Part shown: one piece after another, positions 30,808 through 42,087 of the stretch
Layout: each line of letters begins with the position of its first letter
How positions within the stretch are numbered: position 1 is the first letter of the stretch
Assembly (NCBI GenBank): GCA_043228905.1
Contig: JBHGNT010000006.1
Location: 22,816,001 to 22,880,000, forward strand
DNA length: 64,000 bases
Direction of reading: 5' to 3'
Source: Azolla caroliniana
Lineage: Eukaryota; Polypodiophyta
Notes under the pieces: model-generated
Databases searched by the model: none
What the model saw: the letters and a program-made list of their open reading frames with translations, nothing else
Told to the model about the DNA's origin: nothing
Position numbers and translations under genes: made by a program

Positions 30808-32668
30808 GTCAATCCCACATGCCTTGATGATGATATTTCTTTGACCGGAACTTCCATCGGTCCTTTCAACGATCGACTCCCTCGATCAGATTGCTTGACT
30901 CGAACATCTTTGTCGGTCAACGAATCTTCCGCGACACGAACCTTCTCGTTCTGTCGGCTTACGAACTTTGGTAACATCATTCGGGTCGTTAAAAAGACGT
31001 TGTATGTATGTGTGTTCTTCTTTGTATCTTGTGAGTTGTGTGTGGATCACGTCCATTTCTTTTAGGTAGATGAGTTTTCGAAATTGCCTCGTTGCCCTTT
31101 GGTTATTAAAACTCTAATATATACCCTCGAACTTTTGAATTTGCAATGGGTACCCTCAAGGTTTTGAAATTTGTTGCCCTTGTCTTTGTCTTTTCCTTTC
31201 TCCTTTCTGTTTTGTCTTCCTCTCTTTCTTCATTTTTCTTCTTCTTCCTGTCTGTTGGTCCATTTGTGTCTCCTTCTCTTCTCTTTCTTCATTTCTACTT
31301 CTCTGTCTCTCCCGGTTGCTTCTTTGTTTGTCCGTGGTTTTTGGTGTCTTTCTCTTCTTCCATAACATCTTTTTCTTCCTTCACTGTTCTTCTTCTTCCT
31401 TGCATTTCTCTTCTCTCTTCTTCTTATTTTCTGCATGTCCACCTCTTTCTTCTCTGTGTTGTCTTTGTTTTGGTTGTTGTGGTTGGTCGTCTGTCCAGCC
31501 CGTTTGGCCACCCCGGCCACTGTTCGGCTATTACGGCCGCTTCGGCAGTTCCTCGGCCACTCTTTGGTCGCTCGTCCGTCTCCATCTCCTGTCGTGGCCA
31601 TCTCCGACCACTAATGCCGTCCTTGTCTAGCCACCTCCGTTCGGCCACTACGACCGCTCTTAGGTCACTCTCCGGCCTCTCCGCCATCTCTGTCGGTGTT
31701 CGGTTGTCTTCCTCCTCTTTCGACCGTGCGTTCGGTCCGTCGTCCCGGCCGTCTCGTCCACTGTTCGACAATCGGTGTGGCCGTGCCCTTTCGGCCTCAC
31801 CGGCCTTTTCCATCATTGTCTCGGCCGCTGTCCGGCTGCCTCTGTTGCGGACTCCATCACCATCTCTGTCGGTTCCCGTCCGTTTGAGTCCGCCTCTGTG
31901 TCTCCGGATCCGTTGCTATCTCTATACGGCCATAATCCAGTGTTGCTGCTTTTTGGCCGCTCGTCCATCACCTTGTCCGGCGTGTCCGTCCGTTCCGGTC
32001 ATCCTCTCGTTGTCTGTCCAGTCGTCAGTTGTCTGGTCCGACCGCCTTCGTTCTGGCGCTGTTCGGCTGTATCTTTTCAGCCGCCTCTGCAACCTTTTGA
32101 TCATCCTTGCTATTCTGTCCGTCGCCTTGTCGTCGTCTATTCGGCCCGGTATTGTTCGTCTGTGTCTTTTTGGTTGTCTCTCATACCACGCTTTCTGGCA
32201 CATGCACTATGTCGTTAACTGCACATTTGCACATTCTCGTTTCCATTCTCGCACACTCACGTAACGTCCTCATTCCATGACTTCCTCTCAACATTGTCAT
32301 CGTTTTCGTACATCTTTGGCACCATTTCTTGGACATTTACACAAAAACAGACCAAACAAAACATACGCATATAGAGATTAATTCGCTATAGAATTATGCG
32401 GCAGTTAATCTTCCATTTTGGACTTCTTTCGCACATTGTTGTCGCCTTTTGCACAACATCATCAATTCCATTTTTTTCTATTTTTTTTCTATTTTTTTTC
32501 TTTTTTCTTTTTTCTTTTTTTTTTTGCACATCTTCATTGCTTCTCCCACATCGTTGTTGCCATTTGGTGCATGTCATCATCATTTCTTGCTTGTCTCTCC
32601 CATATCATCGTCACTATGCCTCGAATCGCCGCGTATTATTGTTTGACTCCGTCTCCAAAGGGGGATCA

Positions 32669-32683
32669 CCTTAGTGGTCGCCA
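32669..32683 (-). other. Primer-binding site of GypX-2
   Basis: Minus strand TTTTGGCGACCACTAAGG follows the LTR end. TTTGGCGAC-type sites occur in Tat/Ogre-like gypsy elements (from memory). This fixes the element orientation as minus. Confidence 0.6.
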
Positions 32684-32686
32684 AAA

Positions 32687-33125
32687 TGTGTGTTAACTCT
32701 TAGGGCCGGACAATGGCCTAACACAGGGTGTCTACGGAAGACACTTCACCAAAGGGGTGTTACGGCAACAGGATTAGACTCAATGCTTAATCCGCCTTAA
32801 TTAGGTTACTTAGCCTGATCGTCTTTAATAATCACACGCGTAAGATATAACAATGAAGGCAGAACGGCAATTAACACAGAGAGATAACAACACTAAGCTT
32901 TATTAATTAACCGCTATTCATTACATTGTATCCGGGCCTTTAAATAGGTTTCCGGTCTGTATTACAAAACGGTGCCATCCGCACCTGTTCGGGATCGGTC
33001 CGGATCCGGAACGGCATACCGATTCCGGTCCGTCCGTCCTCACTCATAGCTTAATTACAACCACATTCCTACTACTTAAAGAACTCCCCGTTTCACACTC
33101 TGGACTCCTTTGCCGGCCGGTAACA
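32687..33125 (-). repeat. Right (5') LTR-like end of GypX-2
   Basis: The minus strand starts TGTTACCGGCCGGC at 33125 and ends near 32687-32691. CCTATTTAAAGG near 32939-32950 is a TATA-like box. About 439 bp against 508 bp for the left end. Confidence 0.6.
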
Positions 33126-33130
33126 GCCGA

Positions 33131-34956
33131 CAGCAATTCTGAACCCTCCGGAAATAGGGGGAGTCGAGGCGACGAGAACCGGCAAGGGAAATCCGCCGCG
33201 GAATGCTGGTACTGTGGCAAGAAAGGCCACAAGGAGAGCGAGTGCTGGAAAAAGCGCGCTGATTCGGAGAAAACCAGGTCCGGAACAAGTTCCGGATAGA
33301 TCGACAAAGGAAGTCGGCAACGATCGCACTACGCCGAAGGATCCGGAGAAGCCGGAAAAGGGTCAGTCTTCGTGACGAGACACGAAGCGAACTCGATGAA
33401 GAAGTCCGCCCCGAAATCGGACGAGGTGTGGTACGTCGACTCCGGCGCGTCAAACCACATGACGTGCCACGAGGAGTGGTTCTCATACCTTGAGAAACCG
33501 ACACAACCAGGAGTAGTCGCAACCGGAGACGACACTCTGCATTCGATCGCGAATGTCGGAGAAGTACCCTTGAGCCATGTCGAGCAGAAAGGGAAACTTA
33601 TGAACGTGTTACATGTCCCGACAATCACGAAGAATCTGGTGTCGGTCAGGCAGATCGTCGACCAAGGGATGAAGGTTCGGTTTACACACCTCGGGTGCTT
33701 CATTGAGGAAGAAGGCCGTGTTATTGCGCAAGGGCGCAAAGATGGGAGGATATTCATCCTCGACTCTACTGACGGTGGCACCGCAATGTTCACGAAGGGA
33801 TGAAAAGTCGAGTCAAAAATCGACTTATGGCACAAGCGGATAGGCCACATCAACTACCAGCAGCTTCAAGGCCTGCAATCAAAACAGGTGGTGTTCGGAT
33901 TGACCAAATTTAGTGGTCGGAAGGCACAAATTTATGAAGCCTGCCACCTTGGGAAGCAACACCGACTTCCCTTCCCAAACGAGCGTAACCGAAGCCGGAA
34001 CAAGCTCGACTTGATACACTCCGATGTGTGGGGGTCGGCACAAAACGTTAGTCTTGGCGGTAGCCGATATTTCATCTCCTTCATCGACGACTACCACGCA
34101 GCACACGTGGATCTACCTCATTGAGAGGAAGAGCGAAGTCTTCGACTGTTTCCGGAACCTCAAAGGGTTTGTGGAAACGGAAACAAGAAGAAAGATCAGG
34201 TGCCTGCGGTCAGATGGCGGAAAAGAATACTTTTCCGGTCAATTCAACGGTTATCTACAACAGATGGGAATTCAACGCGAATTCAGTTGTAGATAAACGC
34301 TGGAGCAAAACGGCGTAGCCGAGAGGAAAAATCGGTTGGTTGTGGAAGCGGCACGGGCAATGCTGGAAGAAAAGAGCTTGCCCAAGTTCTATTGGGCCGA
34401 GGTCGTACGAACCGCGGTATACATTCAGAACCGGATCGGAGACAAGGTGTCGACGCATGAGCTATACTTCGGAACGAAGCCAAACTTGCGACACTTATGA
34501 GTTTTCGGTAGCATTGCGTATGTGCATGTGCCGAAGGACAAAAGGAGGAAGCTGGACGCAAAGGCCGAGAATTGCATCTTGGTCGGTTACTCAGACAAGC
34601 AGAAGGGTTATAAGTGTTATAACCCGCGCACCAAACAAGCGTGCGTGAGCCGCGACGTTGTGTTTGATGAGTCCGCGTCCTGGTACTTGCCTCCGACTCC
34701 AGACCTCACCTTCAATCCGAGTTCGGACGATGAGGTCAGCGAGGCTGAGGTGCCTCCAGATGAGCCTAAAATCGGGACCCTCGAAGAGAGTCCGATTTCA
34801 TTTCGGTTAAGTGGACCGAATGGACGACTGAGTCGGTTCGACCAGTCCGATGAAGAGTTGGCGAGTAGTGGAGACTTGGCAGTGCATTCCCCGCGCAAGA
34901 AGCCGAGGAGACGGCAAAGAGAAAGGGAAGAAGGTGTCGGATTCCGGCACGGATAG
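33131..34956 (+). pseudogene. CopA-4 zinc knuckle, protease and integrase
   Basis: Resumes the gag-pol frame after the insert. Zinc knuckle CWYCGKKGHKESEC (CCHC), protease DEVWYVDSGASNHM, GAG-pre-integrase LWHKRIGHINYQQL with HLGKQHRLPF, integrase core LIHSDVWG, IRCLRSDGGKEYFS and an E in the NGVAERKNRLV block (D-D-E triad), then FGSIAYVHVPKDKR and CILVGYSDKQKGYKCYNP. Stops at 33297, 33801, 34498 and 34955 and a frameshift near 34100-34300 make it non-coding, yet all domains are still easily read. Confidence 0.9.
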
Positions 34957-35119
34957 AAATGAGTCTGACCGACACGAGTCTGACTCCGAGGGAAGCGGTG
35001 ACGGGTCTTCAAGAGCGAAGTCCGCATAGGCCGAGAAGACCTCGACATCGGCTAATGACCGATTACGCTGATCTACCCGCCAGAAGAACCCAGTTGTGCG
35101 GTTCGGATAGAACGAGTAC

Positions 35120-37192
35120 ATGGCGCATCATTATGCGTACATGACCCGTGTGGCGGAAGTGCGTGAGCCGGAGAGCTACGCAGAAACGGCTAAGGACGCA
35201 AATTGGCGCGCTGCGATGGAGGAAGAGATGCACGCATTGGCAGAAAACGAGACCTGGGACCTGGTTGTTGCACCGAACGGTGTGCAGCCAATTGAATGTA
35301 GGTGGGTGTACAAGGTCAACTACAACACCAACGGCTCGGTCAACCGATACAAGGCCCGGTTAGTAGCAAAAGGCTACACGCAGAAACACGGCATCGACTA
35401 CGATGAGACGTTTGTACCGGTCGCAAAGATGACGACCGTTTGTGTTTTGCTCACGGTAGCTGCGGCAAAAGGGTGGCACTTACATCAGATGGATGTAAAG
35501 AATGCGTTCCTGCAAGGTGAGCTTGAGGAACAGGTGTACATGGTACAACCCCCTGGATTTCACTCCGGAACGAACACGTCGGCAGTGTGCCGATTGAAGA
35601 AGTCCCTTTACGGACTGAAGCAAGCCCCGCGTGCCTGGAACGCGAAGATCACGCAGCAACTGCGTTGGATGGGCTTTGCAACGTCAAAATCGGACTCTTC
35701 CTTGTTCATCCGGAAAGGTCGACTCAGTTCCGTCAGTATTGTACTCTATGTTGATGACTTGGTCATCACCGGCGCCGACCTAGGTGAAATCAACCACGTG
35801 AAGCTCCAGCTTGCGGCATCGTTTGACATGAAGGATCTGGGGGATCTTCATTACTTCCTCGGGATCGAAGTGATCCGCACCCCCGAAGGCATACTGATCA
35901 TCCAACGTCATTACGCGCTGAATATGCTCTTCAAATTCGGGATGGCAGACTATAAGTCCATCTCGACTCCTCTGGATAGAACCGTGAAGCTTCGCCCCAA
36001 TTCCGGAAAGGTATGCGACCCGACGAGGTTCCGACAAATTGTCGGAAGCCTTATATACTTGACCATCACCCGACCTGATCTCAGTTATCCGGTCGGGGTG
36101 ATCAGTCTGTTCATGGCGCGACCTACCGAGGAGCACCTTCAGTGTGCGCAACGCATACTGCGGTACGTAAGTGGCACTAAGGACCGGGGATTGCTATATC
36201 GGACCGGTACAGCCTCGCAGTTGGTCGGCTACACCGATGTTGATTGGGCTGGCAATGCCGCCGATCGCCGATCCACGTCCAGATACGCATTCTCTCTTGG
36301 GAGTGCCGCGATAGCGTGGAGCAGTAAGAAGTAGCCGACAGTTGCACTGTCAAGCACCGAAGCTGAGTACCAAGGAGTGGCTGTCGCGACATGCGAAGCC
36401 ATATGGTTGAAGCGGCTACTTAAGGACTTACAAGAGGAGTTGTCCGATCTGGCGACGATCTATTGCAACAACCTCAGCAACATCTAGCTCGCGAAGAACC
36501 TCGTTTTCCACGCACGGACCAAGCACATTGAGGTGCATTACCACTTTGTCTGTGAGCGTGTCCTTTCTGGTGAAGTCGAACTTCAATATGTTCCGACGGA
36601 TCGGCAAACTGCCAACATCTTCACCAAACCCCTTGCTTTGGACAAATTACTGCAATTCTCGGGTGCGCTTGGGTTGCGTCACCTCGACGTGCCGAACTTG
36701 AGGGGGAGAGGAAGGAAGCAGGAAAGGAGCGGAGAAGACCACGACGCCGAGTCGGATGACGAATTTAGCGGATCCACGGAAGAGTCCCTAAGCGGACATA
36801 AGGGGAGCAGCTGAAGGAAAGAACTGAAGCCAACCAAGCATGGGGGAGATGACGCCGTCAAGGGCGAGAAGACCGAAGACGAGTTGGAGACAGCCAACCC
36901 GGACGAGAGCGAAAACCGATTGGAGGTAGCTGAGTCGGTTCGAATTTTTGATTCGGATACACTGAATCAACCAAGGGCCAAGCGGAAAAGAAGGCAGCAG
37001 GAGAAGCGCCAACACCATGACAACAAGGGTGCTGTGAAGGGCCGTGGGAGCAAACAAGCCGACCAGAATGGTCGAAGCGCGTGGAGTCGAACAGGCCAAG
37101 GAGCGCGAGCGAGGCGTGGAGCCAGGAGGAATCGGAACGGTGATCCGGAAGATCCCGAAGAGCCTCAAGTTGAGCTTGAGGGGGAATGTTGA
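35120..37192 (+). pseudogene. CopA-4 reverse transcriptase, RNase H and charged C-terminal extension
   Basis: RT reads without interruption for 404 codons: CRWVYKVNYNTNG, WHLHQMDVKNAFLQGELEEQ, KKSLYGLKQAPRAW and the catalytic LYVDDLVITG. RNase H follows (VGYTDVDWAGNAADRRSTS, then TVALSSTEAEYQ, HARTKHIEVHYHF). Stops lie at 36332 and 36485. After RNase H the same frame continues, with one TGA at 36812, for about 160 codons of highly charged, low-complexity sequence (RAKRKRRQQEKRQ, then GARARRGARRNRNGD). It ends VELEGEC-TGA, where the stop codon is supplied by the TGTTGA start of the 3' LTR (37187). CopA-2 preserves the same ending, so the extension is part of the family and not chance readthrough. 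Confidence 0.88.
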
Positions 37193-37640
37193 GAGACAAG
37201 CTCAACATCGGCCGGATCAGCTGAGCAAGCCGAGGACCGGATCGGTTGGGACCGATCGGTTAGGCCGGCCCGGTGCGTAAAACGGATGCGTAAATCGTTA
37301 CGCAAACCGATGCGTAATGAGAGGCCGTATCGGTGCGTAAACCGAAAGGCCGTCAAAGAGGTATTCCTCGTAAAGGAATAATTTTGGGAGTGAGTGTCAA
37401 TGCTCACTTATGAGCAGTCAAGTACTGTCAGTACTTGTGTCAGCCTGATTGTCATGGCTTGTATAAAAGTGCTCACTGAGCACATCCTATGTACAGATTG
37501 AGAATTATTTTTTAATTAAGTTCTTGTGTTTACTCTCTCTCTGTCTCTCCCGCACGTATTGTGCAAACCTAAGCTTTCCATTAAACTTGCGTTTTCTGTT
37601 GTTCGGTTTCCTATATTGCTTCCGCACGCCATTCTTTTCA
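37187..37640 (+). repeat. CopA-4 3' LTR
   Basis: 454 bp, near-identical to 29067-29497 apart from a short internal duplication. Preceded by the polypurine tract GCTTGAGGGGGAA and followed by the target duplication ATTTT. Confidence 0.93.
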
Positions 37641-37809
37641 ATTTTGAATTGAGATTATGTTGTTCTGCTCTTTCTGTCTCTCCCACGTATACTCTCTTTG
37701 TGTTTTGAAGCTTTCCCATTAAACCTGTGTATATTTTTTGCTAACATCTGGTGAAGTCAGATAGGCCTTCAAGCTTCCGCACACGTAATTCTTTACATTG
37801 TATCAGAGC
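37641..37809 (+). mobile_element. CopA-3 5' LTR, remaining part, and primer site
   Basis: LTR remainder 37641-37797, including the duplicated ATTTT, ending TTTACA. The primer site TTGTATCAGAGC (37798-37809) has one change from the consensus. It completes the LTR begun at 28803. Confidence 0.88.
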
Positions 37810-37900
37810 ACGAGGGTTGAGAATCCTTTGTTGCTGACAGAAAGCCTAAGCAGACCAAAGAAAACCTAACTTCTGGAAAAGAGAACGGACCAAAGAATTA

Positions 37901-39542
37901 ATGGACAGAGGGATGGCTAGCTCGTTACCGACGGAGAAGTTCGATAGAAGCAATTATGTATCTTGGTCTTACAAGAGTCACCAATACCTGCTCGGACATG
38001 GTTACTATAGCTATGTTGAGGGAGCCAATGAAGTATCGCCGGAGCCAACACACAAGGACTTCTTGCCATGGGAGGAAGGAGCGAGCAGAGTATTGTATTT
38101 CCTCGCATCCTGTGTGCATGACCAGATGCTCGGCTACATCAGGGATGCAAAAACGCGGGAAAAGCTTGGGAAAATCTGAAAAAGATTTTCACAACAAGCA
38201 GGATGACCCAGAAGTTACAGCTTTGACAAGAGCTCAACAACATATGACAACGAGATATGTCAATTATCGACTACACCACCACGATAAAGGAGATCTATGA
38301 CGCGCTTGGTTCCATCAACGTGGCGGTGGACGAAGACGAGATGGTCCATATCTGCCTCGGTGGTCTAGCACAACGGTACATGCCAATCCGAACAATGATT
38401 TGCACCCGAGGGAAACCACCGTTCTTCTGTGACCTACAATTGATGCTGATGATCGAAAAAAACTAGGCGAGTGGTTTGAGAACCAGTCAACCGGACAACC
38501 GGATGTTGTACATGGAGGCGGATCAGTCCCATGGACCTCGTGGACAAGGTGGCTTGGAACGTAATAACAGTGATCAGCAAGAGCAGAATTAGAGGCACGA
38601 AGATACTGTCGACAGTAGTTCCGAACCCTCCACAAGCAGGGGGAGTCAAAGCAGCACTGGAAACAAGCAAGGGAAGGCTGAAATGGAATGTTGGTACTGT
38701 GGCAAAAAGGGCCACCGGGAAAGAGAGTGCTGGAAGAAGCGCGTTGATTCGGAAAAATCCGGATTTGGCAAGATCGGACAAGGGAGCTAGCATAGCTTGC
38801 AATATGCTGAAGGATTAGAAGGATCCGAAACCAAAAAGACCAGAAAAGGCCCGGCCTTTGTGATGAAATATAAGACGAACTCAATGAAGAAGACCACTTC
38901 CGGATCAAAGGAAGTTTGGTATGTTGACTACGGAGCATCTAACCACACAACGAACCACGAAGAGGAGTTCTCGTATCTGGAAAAGTCGGAGCAACCGGGA
39001 GTTGTCGAAACCGGAGACGACACTCCTCACCTGATTGAGCATGTCGGAGAAGTTCCTTTAAGCCATGTCAGACAAAAGGGAAAGCTTATGAGCGTACTAC
39101 ATGTTCCGACAATTACGAAGAACCTGGTGTCGGTCGGACAGATCGTCGACCAAGGGATGCAGGTACGGTTTACGCATCTCAAATGCTTCATCGAGGAAGA
39201 AGGTTAGACCATCGCACAAGGGCGTCAGGATGGGACGATGTTTATCCTCAAGACTAATGACTTCGGCACTGCTCTATTCACCTAAGGACAAAAGTCGAGT
39301 CGGACATCGACTTACGACACAAGAGAATAGGCCACGTCAACTACTAGAGTCTTGAAGGCTTGCAAACGAAACAGGTTGTGTTCGGACTGCCGAAATTTAG
39401 TGGCTGGAAGGCCCAAATTTGTGACGCATGTTGGTTCGGGAAGCAACACCGGCTTCCATTCCCCACTGAAAGAAACCGGAGCCGTAACAACCTCAACTTG
39501 ATACATTCAGATGTATGGGAACCGACACAAAACGTTAGTCTA
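37901..39542 (+). pseudogene. CopA-3 gag-protease and GAG-pre-integrase remnant
   Basis: MDRGMASSLPTEKFDRSNYV matches CopA-4 gag. Later blocks: KEIYDALGSINVAVDEDEMV, zinc knuckle CWYCGKKGHRERECW near 38690-38735, protease EVWYVDYGASNH (DSG changed to DYG, so the catalytic motif is lost), KNLVSVGQIVDQGMQVRFTH, and CWFGKQHRLPFPTERNRSRN. The sequence stops matching copia after HSDVWEPTQNVSL at 39542 and continues as gypsy RT. Numerous stops and frameshifts. Confidence 0.88.
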
Positions 39543-41913
39543 AAAATGCACCCGGAGGATCAGGAGAAAACCGCTTTCGTCACGGAATGGGGTGTTTTTG
39601 TAGCAGAAGTAATGATGTTCGGTCTAAAAATGGTGTCAGCTACGTTCCAACGCATCATCACCAAAATCTTTCATGACTACATCCCGGCGTTCATGCGACG
39701 ATTTCGCCGTGTATGGCCATCGACGGGAACACATGACTCAGTTACGACTCTGCCTGGACTGATGTCGCCAAGCTCGATTGAGCTTAAACCTGGCGAAATG
39801 CGTGTTCTTAGTCACCGGCGGCAACCTTCTCGGCCACATTGTCAGGCAAGAAGGCATCGCTATGGACCCGGATAAAGTAAAGGCAATCCTGACCGTCACC
39901 GCACCCTCGAACGCTAAGGCACTAAGCCGTTTTTTGGGACAGATCCGGTGGCACAGCCGAATGATACGGCACCTGGCTGATTTCGCGAAACCTTTACACG
40001 CGGCAGTCCATCGCCTTCCCTTCCAATGGACGTCAATCGAGGACACGACCTATCAGACCCTGAAATGAATGTTGTCACATGCCCCGATGGTCCAGTCTCC
40101 GGTTTGGTCCGAACCGTTTCATGTCTTCGTAGATTCTTCGGACATCGCCATCAGAAGTGCCTTGATGCAATGCACACCCCCGAATTGGTATAGGCCCGTA
40201 TACTACGCCAGCCGACGGCTCTCGACCGTGGAAAAGAATTACTCCACCACCGAGCGGGAGGCCCTCGGTATGATTTATAGCATCAATAAATTTCGGCATT
40301 ACCTCTTGGGCCGAAAATTTATCTTTCACGTGGATCACTCGGCCCTTCTTTATTTGGTTAATAAACAAGCCCTCACCGGACGGTTGGCTCGGTGGATGCT
40401 CCTACTACAAGAGTTTGATTTCCAGATCCAGCATCGACCCGGGGTGCAACATGTCGTCGCCGACTACTTGAGCCGTCTTGAGTCAGGGGAACCGGCGAAA
40501 ACAACATACGACGAGCTACCGGACGCCAGCCTATTTAACCTGACCACGATACCAGACGATAACGGAGATGAATGTATCATGGAGATGACCCATTTTCTCA
40601 CTACCGGTGTACCTCCCGAGCACATGACCCTTGACACAAGAAAACGCCTAGCAGTGCGTAGCCAGAATTTTTGCCTCGTCTCGGACATTCTCTACCACAA
40701 AGGCTCGGACGGCATATGGCGCCGAGCGATTCGGCAATTCGAGAAGAACGTCGTTCTTCAGGAAGCCCACCAGGGAGTAGCTGGGGGGCACTACGCCGGG
40801 GATTCCACGGCAAGGAAAGTTTGGCAAAGTGGATTGCGGTGGCCGACAACGAAGAAAGACGCTCACGAGTTTTGCCGGCACTGCGATTTGTGCCAACGAC
40901 TGGGGCAACCAATGTAACAGTCACGGATGCCACACCAGCCGATTCTTCCGTTGGACCCATTTCAAAAATGGGGTTTGGATTTTGTAGGCCCTTTCAAACC
41001 ACCCGCGGCCCGAACAGGGAATAGGTATATTATTGTTGCCACGGATTACTGCACCAAATGGGTCGAGGCTAAGGCACTCCGAGATAACACGGCGGCATCC
41101 ACGGCTAAATTCATGTACGAGCACCTCTGGTGCCGTTACGGATGCCCAATCGAGCTCATTAGTGATCAAGGTGGGCACTTCATCAATCATATAATACGTG
41201 AGCTTACACACCACTACGCACTGGTGCACAAGAAAAGCACACCATACTACCCGCAGGCGAACGGCTTGGCGGAATCGACCAATAAAATCCTCCAAACCAT
41301 ACTGAAGAAGATCATCAATGAAAACAGGACCGATTGGGATGACAAACTCTAGAGTGCGTTGTGGGCGTATCGTACGACTTTCAAAACAAGCATCCAATCA
41401 ACCCCCTTTCGAATGGCGTTCGGGTTAGAAGCCGTAATGCCCGTCGAGTTCCAAGTCCCGAGCCTCCGAGTTCAAATCAAAGCACGGATCCCCGAGGCCC
41501 AATCCGAGCAATACCGGCTGGAACAACTCCTCGAACTCGGCGAAGATAGGATAGAGAGTATGGCCCAGCTCGAACAACGCCAACGGCAACGCAAGGCTTT
41601 CGTGGATCGACATCGACACAGGCTGGAAAAGGAGCTCACCATCGGCAAACCGGTTCTTCTTTTTCAAACACGACTCGGGTCTATGCCGGGAAAATTAAGA
41701 TTTCGGTGGACCGGTCCATTCTGGATTATCGACGAGTTCAACAGGACGTTCCAGCTCGGCACACTCGCCGGCGACACTGTCAAAAGTTGGGCCAATGGTT
41801 TCCGACTTCGACCATATCGAGGCACTACACCACCCAACCCGTTTACTGAGCCACACGGCACAAACGAGTTTCGGGAGACCACCACGGAGGAGGCCACATG
41901 TCCCCCTGAATAA
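39543..41913 (+). pseudogene. GypX-3 pol: RT (partial), RNase H, integrase
   Basis: Begins inside gypsy RT (KMHPEDQEKTAFVTEWGVF, then SATFQRIITKIFHDYIPAFM; the catalytic DDFAVYGH box is read in another frame near 39695). Next come LGHIVRQEGIAMDPDKVKAI, RNase H (HVFVDSSDIAIRSALMQ, EALGMIYSINKFRHYLLGRK, VVADYLSRLESGE), the integrase zinc motif (HQGVAGGHY / CRHCDLCQRL), core KWGLDFVGPF, ELISDQGGHF and PQANGLAESTNKI (D-D-E), and a C-terminal FRWTGPFWIIDEF with NGFRLRPYRG. One TAG lies at 41350-41352 and frame changes occur near 39690, 40066 and 40920. No second RNase H and no chromodomain are visible, so it is neither Tat nor a typical chromovirus. Confidence 0.85.
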
Positions 41914-42087
41914 GGACTCACCCACCTTCTTGAAATTAATAAAAGTAGTAGTAGGTAGGATTAACCATAGTTTAGCCACTGATTAGCTACACCTACACCC
42001 AGATGCCCAAGGTGTGGCTACACCCAGTTTAGCTACACCGGTTACCTAAAGATCATCGATGCCCCCGCGCACCCAAATGCCCAAGGT
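41914..42087 (+). repeat. Short spacer with a 24-bp direct repeat (period 73)
   Basis: The phrase ATGCCCAAGGTGTGGCTA occurs at 42003-42020 and 42076-42093, each preceded by CACCCA(G/A). This spacer links pol and the extra ORF. Confidence 0.7.

Larger units (their letters stand above)
30266..33125 (-). mobile_element. 2.86-kb LTR-type insert in CopA-4 gag (GypX-2)
   Basis: Flanked by the perfect 5-bp duplication GCCGA (30261-30265 and 33126-33130), with TG...CA ends. Removing it with one GCCGA restores continuous gag sequence of the host. The right end carries an LTR-like segment with a primer site of the TTTTGGCGACC type on the minus strand. The left end carries another LTR-like segment preceded by the GypX stem-loop. 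The interior (30774-32668) has no RT or integrase and is dominated by pyrimidine-rich sequence. It is therefore a non-autonomous or gutted element. Confidence 0.8.
29067..37640 (+). mobile_element. CopA-4: complete nested Ty1-copia element
   Basis: 5' LTR 29067-29497, primer site 29498-29509, gag-pol, polypurine tract 37173-37186, 3' LTR 37187-37640, flanked by the 5-bp direct repeat ATTTT. It inserted into the LTR of an older element of the same family (CopA-3) and later received a 2.86-kb insert (30266-33125). LTR lengths are 431 and 454 bp. The difference is mainly a ~23-bp duplication around GCGTAATGAGAGGCCG in the 3' LTR. Confidence 0.95.

Noticed and set aside
31146-32264. 372-codon plus-strand open frame
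   Set aside because: Low-complexity pyrimidine-rich DNA inside a non-autonomous element whose sense strand is minus. No domain, and parallel frames are also open.
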